DNA of 50,643 bases from CAJWPI01 sp964635015 (GTDB lineage Bacteria; Pseudomonadota; Gammaproteobacteria; Magnimaribacterales; Magnimaribacteraceae). Where the stretch lies: contig CAZWMS010000007.1 in assembly GCA_964635015.1 (NCBI GenBank), positions 1-50,643 of the forward strand, written 5' to 3'. Both the position numbers and the translations under genes were made by a program. Each line of letters opens with the position of its first letter. The stretch's first letter is position 1. Below, in pieces: positions 8,409 through 16,440 of this stretch. Below the pieces are notes generated by a model that saw only the letters and a list, made by a program, of their open reading frames with translations, did not search any database and was not told the DNA's origin.

Positions 8409-9110
8409 ATGAAGACACTAGTAATAACTGGTGCCAGTAGCGGCATAGGGCTAGAAACAGCTAAAGTATTCCAGAATGAGGACTACTCCATAGTCAATCT
8501 ATCAAGAAAAAAAATACCTTTAGATGGTTCTACTCACTTGGAAACAGATTTATCAGACAGCAAAGCTCTTGAGAATAATTTACATAAGGCAGTTAATTTA
8601 GTTAAAGATTCAGATCAGATTTGTTTGGTTCACAATGCCTCTAATATGGCAAGCGATAATGTGGAAGAGATAGATGCTGATCAAATGCGTGGAGTTTTTG
8701 AAGTAAATCTTGTTGCTCCTGCGATATTGAATAGAGCTTTACTTCCCTTAATGAATGCAGGTTCTTCAATTATTTATATTGGATCTACTCTCTCTGAGAA
8801 GGCAGTTCCACATATGGCTTCGTATGTTACTTCTAAACATGCAATGGTCGGTCTTATGCGAAGTACTTGTCAGGATCTTTTTGGTAAATTTGTTCATACA
8901 GTATGTGTTTGCCCTGGAGCAACTAGAACAGAAATGTTAATGAAGTATGTTGGAGGTGATGAGTCTGCATTGAAGCTTATGGCAAAGACCTTAAGTGAAC
9001 AAAGGTTAATTGAACCAGTTGAGATAGCTAGGACAATTCTTTTTTGTGCACAAAACTCAGTTGTAAACGGTTCTGTAATACATGCAAATTTAGGTATATT
9101 AGAAACATGA
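8409..9110 (+). CDS. SDR-family oxidoreductase
   Basis: 233 residues, slightly short for the family. It begins with TGASSGIGLE directly after an N-terminal beta strand, followed by HNAS instead of NNAG, and the catalytic set in IGSTLSEK...ASYVTSK. The C-terminal substrate loop (CPGATRTEM) is present, but the usual final VDGG is replaced by VIHANLG. Ribosome site GAAGGAG. The stop overlaps the start of the acyl-CoA dehydrogenase (ATGA), indicating translational coupling. Likely a hydroxyacyl-CoA or hydroxysteroid-type dehydrogenase; substrate unknown. Confidence 0.82.
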   Translation: MKTLVITGASSGIGLETAKVFQNEDYSIVNLSRKKIPLDGSTHLETDLSDSKALENNLHKAVNLVKDSDQICLVHNASNMASDNVEEIDADQMRGVFEVNLVAPAILNRALLPLMNAGSSIIYIGSTLSEKAVPHMASYVTSKHAMVGLMRSTCQDLFGKFVHTVCVCPGATRTEMLMKYVGGDESALKLMAKTLSEQRLIEPVEIARTILFCAQNSVVNGSVIHANLGILET

Positions 9111-10273
9111 ATCAATTTCAGGAACCAGAACATGTGACTATGCTTAGAAATACTCTAAGGCAATTTATAGAAAAAGAAATGCCTAGAGATAAAGTAAGAG
9201 AATGGGATAAGGATGATTACTTTCCAAGAGAAGTATTTAAAAAATTAGCTGATTTGGGAGTAACTTCTTTAACAGTTCCCGAAGAGTATGGAGGGAGCGG
9301 AAAAGATATGATAGCGACTATAGCAGTCATAGAAGAACTCTGTACACGTAGTTTGGGAGTAGCCTCAGGATACATATTTTGTGCTTGTTACGCTGGATTA
9401 AATATAGCTGAAGTAGCAAGTGAAAAACAAAAAGAAGAACTTCTTCCAAAAGTAGCAAAGGGAGAGTTGCTTTTTTCATATGGAATAAGTGAGCCTGATG
9501 TAGGAGCAGATGTAGCTAGTGTCAAAACTAGAGCTATTATTGAAGACAAAGAAGTTGTTATCAATGGTACGAAAAGATGGTGTTCAGGTCCTAATGTAAC
9601 TGACTTTATCTATACCATCGTAAGGAGCGGTCCGGAGGAAGAAAGGTATAAAAACCTTTCAATAATTTTAATTCCTCCAGATCTTAATGGAATAACAATA
9701 GAACCTCAGGGCACATTGGGGCAGAAGGGAGTAGGTGGAACTTGTGATGTCACCTTTGATCAAGTAAGAGTTCCAATTGAAAATATAGTTGGAGGAAAAG
9801 AAGGTTGGAATAATGGTTGGAGTAAAATAGTCAGCACTGGACTTGATGTAGAAAAAATAGAAGTTGCTGCAATGGCATTAGGAATTGCTCGAGCTGCAGT
9901 TGAAGATGCTTGGCAGTATTCCCAAGAAAGAATTCAATTTGGCAGACCAATATGTCACAACCAGTCTGTAAGACATATGCTTTCTGAAGCAAAAACTAAA
10001 CTTGAAGCATGCAGATTAATGACTTATCAGGGTGCCTGGTTGGCAGACCAAAATATAGAAGGAACTGTGCAAATGTCTATGGCTAAGTTATTTGTTACAG
10101 AAACAGCATTAGAAATTGTACTTGATTGCCAAAAAATACTTGGTGCATATGGTTATGTAAAAGATTTTGATATGGAAAGATATGTAAGAGATATGTTGGC
10201 TATGCCAATATTAGGTGGTTCTTCTGCTATTCAAAAAAACAACATTGCCAATAGACTAAAATTACCTAAGTAG
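9107..10273 (+). CDS. Acyl-CoA dehydrogenase (non-canonical catalytic position)
   Basis: 388 residues from the ATG at 9107, chosen because it forms an ATGA overlap with the SDR stop; an in-frame TTG at 9044 would lie deep inside the SDR. Family marks are YGGSG near 60, the FAD-contact segment ISEPDVGADVASVKT, and ILGAYGYVKDFDMERYVRD. The expected catalytic glutamate (EGTSEIQ in many relatives) is replaced: the protein reads LGGSSAIQ with Gly370 at that position, so the base must come from elsewhere. It should desaturate an acyl-CoA and pass electrons to ETF. Sits 4 bases before the thiolase-like gene. Confidence 0.88.
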   Translation: MNQFQEPEHVTMLRNTLRQFIEKEMPRDKVREWDKDDYFPREVFKKLADLGVTSLTVPEEYGGSGKDMIATIAVIEELCTRSLGVASGYIFCACYAGLNIAEVASEKQKEELLPKVAKGELLFSYGISEPDVGADVASVKTRAIIEDKEVVINGTKRWCSGPNVTDFIYTIVRSGPEEERYKNLSIILIPPDLNGITIEPQGTLGQKGVGGTCDVTFDQVRVPIENIVGGKEGWNNGWSKIVSTGLDVEKIEVAAMALGIARAAVEDAWQYSQERIQFGRPICHNQSVRHMLSEAKTKLEACRLMTYQGAWLADQNIEGTVQMSMAKLFVTETALEIVLDCQKILGAYGYVKDFDMERYVRDMLAMPILGGSSAIQKNNIANRLKLPK

Positions 10274-10277
10274 GAAG

Positions 10278-11426
10278 ATGCTAAAGGATAAAACTGCAAT
10301 TGTAGGAATAGGGCAGACAGAATTTGCAAAAAGACTCGAAGAATCTGAACTGGAATTAGCTTGTACAGCCATTAATAAAGCTCTTGAAGATGCTGGTATA
10401 GAAGCTAATGAAGTAGATGCTTTAGGTAGTTTCACTTTTGAGGAGAATGATGAATTTGAAGTCGCAAGAAACTTGGGGTTTGGTGAGCTTCATTTTTGGA
10501 GCCAAGCTCCTTACGGTGGAGGAGCTAGTTGTTGTGCAATTGGACAAGTGGCGTTATCTATAGCTAGCGGTATTTCCAAGGTAGGTGTAGTTTGGAGGGC
10601 TAGGAAAAGAGGTGATCCAAAAAGTAGAATCTGGTCTCACACTGAAGATAAAGTTTTTGATCATTGGAAATGGTCCAGACCATCAGGGTTAGTTAGACCA
10701 GCTGATGAGAGCGCCATGTTAATGAGAAGATATATGCATCAATACGGGTATACAAGGGAACATTTGTCTTGTGTTGCTACAACTTTAAGAAAATATGCAA
10801 ATAAAAATAGTTTAGCTTTTATGTATAAAAAAGAACTAACTAAAGAAGACTATATGAATGCAAGAATGATTTCAGATCCCCTTTGTCTTTATGATAATTG
10901 TTTAGAAAGTGATGGAGCTATCGCGGTAGTTTTAGTGAGTACAGAAAGAGCAGAAAAATTAGATAAGAAGCCTGCTTTAATTCATTCTTTTTCTCAAGGT
11001 ATGTCATCCGAGCATCAGCTCATGACTGATTATCATGGTAGAGATCCTTTAAAAAGTTCTTCATATGTAACCTCAGAAAATCTTTGGAGACTTGCTGACT
11101 TTAAACCTAAAGATGTAGATGTTGCTCAAATCTATGATGCTTTTTCACCCATGATTCCGTTTTCTCTTGAGGCTTACGGTTTTTGTGGTGAAGGTAAGGC
11201 TCTTAGCCTTATTGGTGAAGGAGGCATTGCTAAAGATGGCCAGATACCTGTAAATACTTCTGGAGGAAGTCTATCTGAAGTTTATTTGCATGGAATGAAC
11301 TTAGTTGTAGAAGGAGTAAGACAAATCAGAGGAGATTCTTCTTCTCAAATCCAAAATGCCAAAGTTTCTCTAGTTACAACATGTGATGCAACTCCTAACG
11401 GAGCTATTTTGTTTAGAGGTGAATAA
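10278..11426 (+). CDS. Thiolase-fold lipid-transfer/SCP-x type protein (Ltp2-like)
   Basis: 382 residues, a thiolase superfamily protein of the acetyl-CoA acetyltransferase/SCP-x branch. Visible are AIVGIGQTEF at the N-terminus, APYGGGASCC near the active-site cysteine region, LYDNCLESDGAIAVVLVS, and NTSGGSLSEVYLHGMN near the C-terminus. The classical C-terminal CxG of degradative thiolases is not present. In steroid degraders such proteins (Ltp2) pair with a DUF35 protein to perform retro-aldol cleavage of the side chain; here the very next gene is DUF35. Thiolytic activity on another beta-keto acyl-CoA is the alternative. Confidence 0.82.
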   Translation: MLKDKTAIVGIGQTEFAKRLEESELELACTAINKALEDAGIEANEVDALGSFTFEENDEFEVARNLGFGELHFWSQAPYGGGASCCAIGQVALSIASGISKVGVVWRARKRGDPKSRIWSHTEDKVFDHWKWSRPSGLVRPADESAMLMRRYMHQYGYTREHLSCVATTLRKYANKNSLAFMYKKELTKEDYMNARMISDPLCLYDNCLESDGAIAVVLVSTERAEKLDKKPALIHSFSQGMSSEHQLMTDYHGRDPLKSSSYVTSENLWRLADFKPKDVDVAQIYDAFSPMIPFSLEAYGFCGEGKALSLIGEGGIAKDGQIPVNTSGGSLSEVYLHGMNLVVEGVRQIRGDSSSQIQNAKVSLVTTCDATPNGAILFRGE

Positions 11427-11864
11427 GTGATTGAGAATATTCCCATTCCTGGTATCGAAGATTATGATAAAGGTTTTTGGAGCCATACTTCTAAGTCCCA
11501 GCTAGTTGTTCAATCTTGTTCACATTGCAATAAAGTTAGATTTCCACCCAGACCCATGTGTCCTTCTTGTCATTGCCTAGAACACAAATGGGAAAAAGTT
11601 TCTGGCAAAGGAGAAGTTTGGTCATTTGTTGTACCAAGACCTCCTTTACTTCCAGCTTTTGAGGAAATAAGCCCCTATGCTGTTGGTCTAATTTCTTTAG
11701 AAGAACATCCCTTTATAAGGATGGTAGGTAGATTAAAAATTGAGGAAGCCCAAAAAAATGACGATTTTGAGCTCATTAAAATTGGCTCTAAAGTAGAAGT
11801 AGCTTTTGAAAAATTAACTAAGGAAATATGTTTGCCATATTGGGTGATTAAGGAGAATTTATGA
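11427..11864 (+). CDS. DUF35 / OB-fold zinc-ribbon protein, partner of the thiolase-like protein
   Basis: 145 residues starting with GTG directly after the previous stop (no gap). A rubredoxin-like zinc ribbon has cysteines at 31, 34, 45 and 48 (CSHC...CPSC), followed by an OB-fold acyl-CoA-binding domain (GKGEVWSFVV, PYAVGLISLEEHPFIRMVGRL). In known systems the DUF35 domain binds and completes the thiolase-fold aldolase (ChsH2 C-domain with Ltp2) or an acyltransferase. It overlaps the P450 start by ATGA, so all three are translationally coupled. Here DUF35 is a separate protein, not fused to a MaoC domain. Confidence 0.88.
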   Translation: MIENIPIPGIEDYDKGFWSHTSKSQLVVQSCSHCNKVRFPPRPMCPSCHCLEHKWEKVSGKGEVWSFVVPRPPLLPAFEEISPYAVGLISLEEHPFIRMVGRLKIEEAQKNDDFELIKIGSKVEVAFEKLTKEICLPYWVIKENL

Positions 11865-13063
11865 ATATTAATTACAATCCTTATAGTAAGGAATTTTGGA
11901 AAGATCCATGGACTATTTATAAACAACTTAGGGATAATGACCCAGTACATTGTATGGAAGATTTTGGAGGAGCCTGGGCTCTTAGTAGATTTGAAGATAT
12001 TTGGAATGCACATTTAGGTTCTTATAAAGACTACACATCTAGATTTGGAACATCTCCACCACCATTATTGTTGGGTGAAGATTCAGGTCCTGGTCATGTT
12101 TCTATTCCCACTAACGATGGCCAAGATCATCGTGATTACAGAAATACTATAGCTGAAAGATATACACAACCCTCCATAGCTCAAATGGAAAAAGATATTC
12201 GCAAACTAACTCAAGAAGAGTTAAAGCCTGCTCTGAAAACTGGAAAATTAGATATACATGAAGTTGCTAGAAGAGTTTCTCTGTTCACAATAGCTGATAT
12301 GATTGGAATAGATAGAGAAGTAGCTCTTAAAGCTAGACATTTCATAGATATTTTTTATGAGAGAGACCCAAATATAGTCGGAGCAACTCCAAAGGGTCAA
12401 GAGGCATTTGGTCAATGTATGGGGTTAATGTTAGAAATGGCTGAAACATGGAGAAAGGATGTACCACCTTCTCCAAGTCATATAAACACATGGGTTAATA
12501 AAAGAGTTAGAGAAGATACCTTTATGACAAATGAGCAGATAGCAGGAAATACCAGTATGTTAATAATTACCGGATCAGACACTGTCCCTTTTAACACAGC
12601 AAATCTGTTCTTCTATTTAAATCAACATCCTCAACAATTAGAAATGATTAAAAAAGATTTTTCTTTAATACCAAATGCTTTTGAAGAATGTGTGCGATTT
12701 GATCATCCAACAAATATATTGGGAAGAAAATTAGTTAAAGATCTGGAGCTTCATGGAAAAAAGATGAAAAAAGGAGATGCTGTTATTTATCTTTACCAAT
12801 CAGCTGGCAGAGATGAGCGAGAATTTAAGGACCCTGATGCCTTTGATATTCTGAGACCGACACCTACCAGAAACTTAAATTTTGGTCATGGCCCCCACAA
12901 GTGCTTAGGCCATCATTTAGCAAAATTGGAAGGTAGAATAATTATTGAAGAAATTTTAACTTCTATTCCTAATTACACTCTTAAGGAGAAGGAAGCTAAG
13001 AGAATGTTTGGGGAATTTTTACAAGGCTATAGACGTATGCCCATAGAGTTTGACCCTTCCTAG
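11861..13063 (+). CDS. Cytochrome P450
   Basis: 400 residues, typical for soluble bacterial P450s. The I-helix oxygen-binding motif reads ITGSDT (near 236) where AGxDT is usual, the K-helix ExxR is in EECVRF, and the heme-ligand loop is FGHGPHKCLGHHLA with the cysteine near residue 348. It would hydroxylate the substrate using electrons from a ferredoxin and reductase, neither of which is in the window. CYP125/CYP142-type side-chain oxidation is a natural role in a steroid cluster, but subfamily cannot be assigned by eye. It converges tail to tail with the MaoC gene with no base between stops. Confidence 0.92.
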   Translation: MNINYNPYSKEFWKDPWTIYKQLRDNDPVHCMEDFGGAWALSRFEDIWNAHLGSYKDYTSRFGTSPPPLLLGEDSGPGHVSIPTNDGQDHRDYRNTIAERYTQPSIAQMEKDIRKLTQEELKPALKTGKLDIHEVARRVSLFTIADMIGIDREVALKARHFIDIFYERDPNIVGATPKGQEAFGQCMGLMLEMAETWRKDVPPSPSHINTWVNKRVREDTFMTNEQIAGNTSMLIITGSDTVPFNTANLFFYLNQHPQQLEMIKKDFSLIPNAFEECVRFDHPTNILGRKLVKDLELHGKKMKKGDAVIYLYQSAGRDEREFKDPDAFDILRPTPTRNLNFGHGPHKCLGHHLAKLEGRIIIEEILTSIPNYTLKEKEAKRMFGEFLQGYRRMPIEFDPS

Positions 13064-13534
13064 TTAAGGAATCCACTCTTCAGGATCTAATGTCCAAGGA
13101 GAGTTCGTTCCTTTTCCACTTTCATCAATAGCTATCTTTACTAAAGAAGAAGTTGCGATTTCGTTAGAGACCGAAATAGTTATTTCTATGAAAAACCAAC
13201 TCCTAAAATCATCTATAGGTTCTTTACTAGTAACTTTTCCGTTAAATACCATAGTTTGATTAGGGCATATAGGTTTCTTTATATTGAATTGAATACTTCC
13301 AATACGACAAGAGGGGCCTAGTAAGTCAGTGAGATACTTACTAATCCATCCGTTGATCGTATAATTATTCATAATAATATCTGGAAGATTACCCTCTTCA
13401 GTAGCCCAGTTTTGATCGGAATGCAAAGGAGCCCAGTCTCTACTTGTTATCGCTCCCATCTGAATAGACTTGACTGAAGTTGTTGATTTCAATTCAGGCA
13501 GAGAAATCCCTTCACTTAAAGATAGTTTAGTCAT
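13064..13534 (-). CDS. MaoC-like dehydratase-domain protein (ChsH1-like)
   Basis: 156 residues with a hot-dog-fold MaoC core. The hydratase-2 catalytic pair appears as Asp33 and His38 in SRDWAPLHSDQ (D-x4-H). Its start overlaps the stop of the upstream MaoC-like gene (13531-14034), so the two are coupled and probably form a heteromer like ChsH1-ChsH2, which hydrates the shortened steroid side chain enoyl-CoA. It is the last gene of a leftward operon with the partner, an acyl-CoA dehydrogenase and an NTF2-fold protein. A generic enoyl-CoA hydratase role is the conservative reading. Confidence 0.82.
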   Translation of the reverse strand: MTKLSLSEGISLPELKSTTSVKSIQMGAITSRDWAPLHSDQNWATEEGNLPDIIMNNYTINGWISKYLTDLLGPSCRIGSIQFNIKKPICPNQTMVFNGKVTSKEPIDDFRSWFFIEITISVSNEIATSSLVKIAIDESGKGTNSPWTLDPEEWIP

Positions 13535-14034
13535 TTTTTATAACCTAAAAAATGCATATTCTGTATGCCTACTAATTTATTCTTATGATTTTTGTAAATA
13601 ACTTCTATGTTCCATTTTCTACCCGACCCGAGTTTAGTCTCTATCTCATCGCTTATTTCAACCAACTGTTGTTCAGAGGAAATTCTGTCACCCTCTCTTA
13701 CTGGTTCATAAAATTTCATCTCAATATTTGTTACTATACCTAAAGGAAGATCAAGCGCTTCTTTTAATAGAAAATGGAGTTCCATCGGTCGATTAAGATT
13801 TTCCTTTTTTGGATCCCATTCATTATGAACTACCCAAGAGGGCAACATAGCAGGGGGTGCAATTAATCTACCAGTATAGGATTTAGCAATTTTCTCATCC
13901 CAATATAAAGGATTGCCATCCTCAACTGAAGCACAAAAATTTTGCCAGAGTCCCTTTTCTACAGTAATAACATTTTTTTCAGTGATTACTGTATTGCCAA
14001 TCCAGCCTTTAACTTTCTCTGGTAAAGGTTTCAT
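13531..14034 (-). CDS. MaoC N-terminal (FAS1-type) dehydratase-like protein, ChsH2-like
   Basis: 167 residues. The segment VEDGNPLYWDEKIA and the following RLIAPPAMLPSW are typical of the MaoC_dehydrat_N domain, the non-catalytic or partner half of two-domain hydratases. In actinobacterial ChsH2 this domain is fused to DUF35; here DUF35 is a separate gene at 11427-11864 on the other strand, so the same parts are present but split. Stop-start overlap with the downstream MaoC gene, and a 4-base gap to the acyl-CoA dehydrogenase upstream. Confidence 0.8.
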   Translation of the reverse strand: MKPLPEKVKGWIGNTVITEKNVITVEKGLWQNFCASVEDGNPLYWDEKIAKSYTGRLIAPPAMLPSWVVHNEWDPKKENLNRPMELHFLLKEALDLPLGIVTNIEMKFYEPVREGDRISSEQQLVEISDEIETKLGSGRKWNIEVIYKNHKNKLVGIQNMHFLGYKK

Positions 14035-14038
14035 AAGT

Positions 14039-15226
14039 TCATAAGGGCAGATCTAAAGCTTTTTTTGCTATAGTATTTTTTTGTATTTCAGAAGTTCCAG
14101 CTCCTATTGTGTCTACTACAGTACCCCTGTATGACCATTCCCACTTTCCTTGTGCAATTGCATCCTTCCCGTCTTTATGAAACAAGCCTTCTCTGCCTAA
14201 TATATCCATGGCCATATTCGCCATTCTTTGACTTAATTGCGTACTAAATAGTTTAAAGACAGCTGCTTCTACTGAAGGCACTTCATCTTTTATAGCTATA
14301 GATAAGACTTTCCTTTGTAATACCTTTGCCTTTTCAACATCAATTGCTAGTTCGACAATTTTATTTCTTACTTCCGGAAGTTCTTTAAGAGTTTTTCCAT
14401 CCCTTTTTAATGTATTAACCAGATCCAAAATATTCTCAAACTTATGTTCTAAAGGTCCAATAGTATAAAAAGTGAATCTTTCATAATTTAGAGCTTCACA
14501 AATGTAAGTCCAGCCTTGATTTACTTCACCTACTACATAATCATCAGGTACAAAGACATCCGTTAAAAAAACTCCATTTGTATGATGCTCTCCCATAGTT
14601 TCTATAGGGTGCACCATTATTCCTGGGTCATTCATAGGAACTAAAAAAACACTTATTCCTTTATGTTTTGGTTGATTTGGACCAGTGCGTACTGCTAACC
14701 AATACCATTCAGCGAAGTGAGCAGAAGAAGTCCAGGTTTTTTGCCCATTAACAAGCCATCCACCCCTTTTTTTTTCTGCTTTTAGCCTTAGGGAAGCTAA
14801 ATCAGACCCTGCACCGGGTTCGCTATATCCTAAAGCAAATTCTATGTCTGCATTGAGTATCTTAGGAAGGAATTCTTTTTTAAGTTTTTCTGATCCATGT
14901 CGAATTATAGTCTGTCCTACTGACCCTACACCTTTTCCAGGCGCTGGAGCACCTACAGAAGCAAGCTCTTCATTTAAGAGATAGTCATATATACCTGGTT
15001 TTTCTTGACCCCCATACTTTTTAGGCCATGACATTCCTAGATAGCCTTTTTTTGATAATTCTTTCATGAATGCTCTTCTTGGGAGGCTATCTACTTTGGT
15101 GGTTGCATCAGCTTCTCTGTTAGGAGCAAAAACAATGTCTGCATCTTTTTTATTTTGTTGTTGTTTAATAAAATCTCTAACTTCTTCGATAAAGTCTTGT
15201 TCTTCCTTAGTAAAATTAAAATTCAT
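14039..15226 (-). CDS. Acyl-CoA dehydrogenase (large-subunit type)
   Basis: 395 residues. N-terminal LxFTKEEQDF-type helix, YGGQEKPG loop, the FAD-contact segment GYSEPGAGSDLASL, WTSSAHFAEW, and the C-terminal GAGTSEIQKNTIAKKAL. The position of the classical catalytic glutamate is Ala376 here, as in the FadE26/ChsE class of steroid and aromatic-type enzymes that place the base elsewhere. It is co-oriented with the two MaoC genes. The acyl-CoA dehydrogenase at 16441 looks like a smaller partner subunit, so the two may form an alpha2beta2 enzyme. Confidence 0.88.
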   Translation of the reverse strand: MNFNFTKEEQDFIEEVRDFIKQQQNKKDADIVFAPNREADATTKVDSLPRRAFMKELSKKGYLGMSWPKKYGGQEKPGIYDYLLNEELASVGAPAPGKGVGSVGQTIIRHGSEKLKKEFLPKILNADIEFALGYSEPGAGSDLASLRLKAEKKRGGWLVNGQKTWTSSAHFAEWYWLAVRTGPNQPKHKGISVFLVPMNDPGIMVHPIETMGEHHTNGVFLTDVFVPDDYVVGEVNQGWTYICEALNYERFTFYTIGPLEHKFENILDLVNTLKRDGKTLKELPEVRNKIVELAIDVEKAKVLQRKVLSIAIKDEVPSVEAAVFKLFSTQLSQRMANMAMDILGREGLFHKDGKDAIAQGKWEWSYRGTVVDTIGAGTSEIQKNTIAKKALDLPL

Positions 15227-15234
15227 AGTAAAAA

Positions 15235-15708
15235 TTAGGGACTTAATACTTTATCTCTATCTCCAAATTCATTTAGGACAATCAAGCGTCGCTCAACAAT
15301 TCTCCAGCTATCATTGATTTTCTCCCATTTATCTTGATATTCTCCCCACATTTCGTATGTTTCTTTCTGGTTAGGGGCTTTTCCTACATGACCAACTTGA
15401 GCCGAACATTTACTTTCAGCAATATCTTGGCTTACTTGGATTCGAAAATTTCCAAATAAGTGTTGGGTAGGTCCACATCCATTTAAGCTATTCTTACACA
15501 TCTCAATTATTTCTTCTCTAGAATTACATTCTATTTCAAGACCTATTTCCTTACTGCCATATACCGCCTTTGCTTCTTCTATAAATATTTCGTTCAAAGC
15601 TTCCCAATTTCTTTGATCTAGAGCAACTGCATAAGCTACTAACTTTTCTTCTATTTCAATTCTATCTAAGATCAAAACTTCTTCCTCTCCAAGGGCTATT
15701 TCTGCCAT
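15235..15708 (-). CDS. SnoaL/NTF2-fold small protein
   Basis: 157 residues with the typical SnoaL_4-type start (EIEEKLVAYAVALDQRNWEALNEIFIEEAKAVYG in pieces) and ending in an EKINDSWRIVERRLIVL strand. This fold covers ketosteroid isomerase-like enzymes, bile-acid dehydratase BaiE-like proteins and ring-hydroxylating oxygenase small subunits. Catalytic residues cannot be assigned safely. It is the first gene of the leftward operon SnoaL-acyl-CoA dehydrogenase-MaoC-MaoC, divergent from the TetR regulator, with the operator at 15754-15774 between them. Confidence 0.78.
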   Translation of the reverse strand: MAEIALGEEEVLILDRIEIEEKLVAYAVALDQRNWEALNEIFIEEAKAVYGSKEIGLEIECNSREEIIEMCKNSLNGCGPTQHLFGNFRIQVSQDIAESKCSAQVGHVGKAPNQKETYEMWGEYQDKWEKINDSWRIVERRLIVLNEFGDRDKVLSP

Positions 15709-15731
15709 TTAAATAATCTTTTTAATTCTAA

Positions 15732-15741
15732 ATAATACACA
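15732..15741 (-). promoter_or_regulatory. Putative extended -10 promoter element for the leftward SnoaL/ACAD/MaoC operon
   Basis: On the minus strand this reads TGTGTATTAT, 24 bases ahead of the ATG at 15708. It aligns exactly with the element at 2312-2321 when the palindromes are aligned, which is the main support. The palindrome occupies the -35 side, a position suited to repression. Confidence 0.45.
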
Positions 15742-15753
15742 TTATCAATTTAT

Positions 15754-15774
15754 TGCGATACTATAAGTTTCGTA
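15754..15774. promoter_or_regulatory. Putative TetR-family operator, copy 2 (autoregulatory)
   Basis: TGCGATACTA-T-AAGTTTCGTA; the core CGATAC-N5-GTTTCG is identical to copy 1, and 15 bases to the left including the first half-site are also identical (AATTTATTGCGATAC). It lies 38 bases before the ATG of a TetR-family regulator and 46 bases before the divergent operon, the classic location for TetR autoregulation and control of the divergent genes. Confidence 0.72.
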
Positions 15775-15811
15775 AATAATATTATTAAACTTTAGTAACT
15801 GTTTCCATATT

Positions 15812-16432
15812 ATGAATAAAAACCTGGAGTTAAAAGTTGTTGAAAATTCTATTAAATTAGGTAGGCCACGAGATAATTCTAGAGATGAGGTAATCATTGA
15901 AGCAACACTTAGACAACTAACTTTATATGGTTATGAGGCCTTAAGTACTACTGAAATTGCTAAAGAAGCTAGAGTTAGTAAAGCAACTATTTATAGAAGA
16001 TGGCCTTCAAAACGCTTTTTAGTTATTGATGCCTTTAAGACTCTACCTAAACTAGTTATACCAGATACTGGAAATTTTGAAGACGATTTGAAAGATTTAT
16101 TAGCACAACTGAACTATCTTTTTACCCAAACTTATGTTCTTCCCGTACTTCAAATATTAACAGGAGAAATGTCACATGATGACTTACTCCAAGAAGAACT
16201 TTTGCCTTGGCTAGAAGAAAGGTATTACCCTGCAAAAGCAATTATTGAAAGAGCCTTAGAAAGAGGTGAATTATCAAAAGACTTAGATCTTGATATAGCA
16301 CAATCGTTTGTGGTTGGACCTTTATTAACGATGGCTTCTTATTCAAGAGTCTCAATAGATGAAGAAGCAATAGGAAATCTATTTAACATTGTCCTCGAAG
16401 GATTGGGTCACAATCCAAAAAATCCTAAATAA
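15812..16432 (+). CDS. TetR-family transcriptional regulator
   Basis: 206 residues. The N-terminal DNA-binding domain spans about residues 18-77, with STTEIAKEARVSKATIYRRWPSK forming the helix-turn-helix in two pieces; the remainder is an all-helical ligand-binding domain. A basic GRPRDN segment precedes the helix bundle. TetR proteins of catabolic clusters usually repress until a pathway intermediate, often a CoA thioester, binds. No ribosome site is seen before the ATG, so translation may be weak or the message nearly leaderless. It starts 38 bases from an operator-like palindrome and is followed after 8 bases by the acyl-CoA dehydrogenase. Confidence 0.92.
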   Translation: MNKNLELKVVENSIKLGRPRDNSRDEVIIEATLRQLTLYGYEALSTTEIAKEARVSKATIYRRWPSKRFLVIDAFKTLPKLVIPDTGNFEDDLKDLLAQLNYLFTQTYVLPVLQILTGEMSHDDLLQEELLPWLEERYYPAKAIIERALERGELSKDLDLDIAQSFVVGPLLTMASYSRVSIDEEAIGNLFNIVLEGLGHNPKNPK

Positions 16433-16440
16433 TTTAATTT

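Noticed and set aside
9044..9106. Longer acyl-CoA dehydrogenase starting at 9044
   Set aside because: The extra 21 codons lie inside the SDR gene, begin with TTG and do not resemble the family; the ATG at 9107 forms a standard ATGA overlap.
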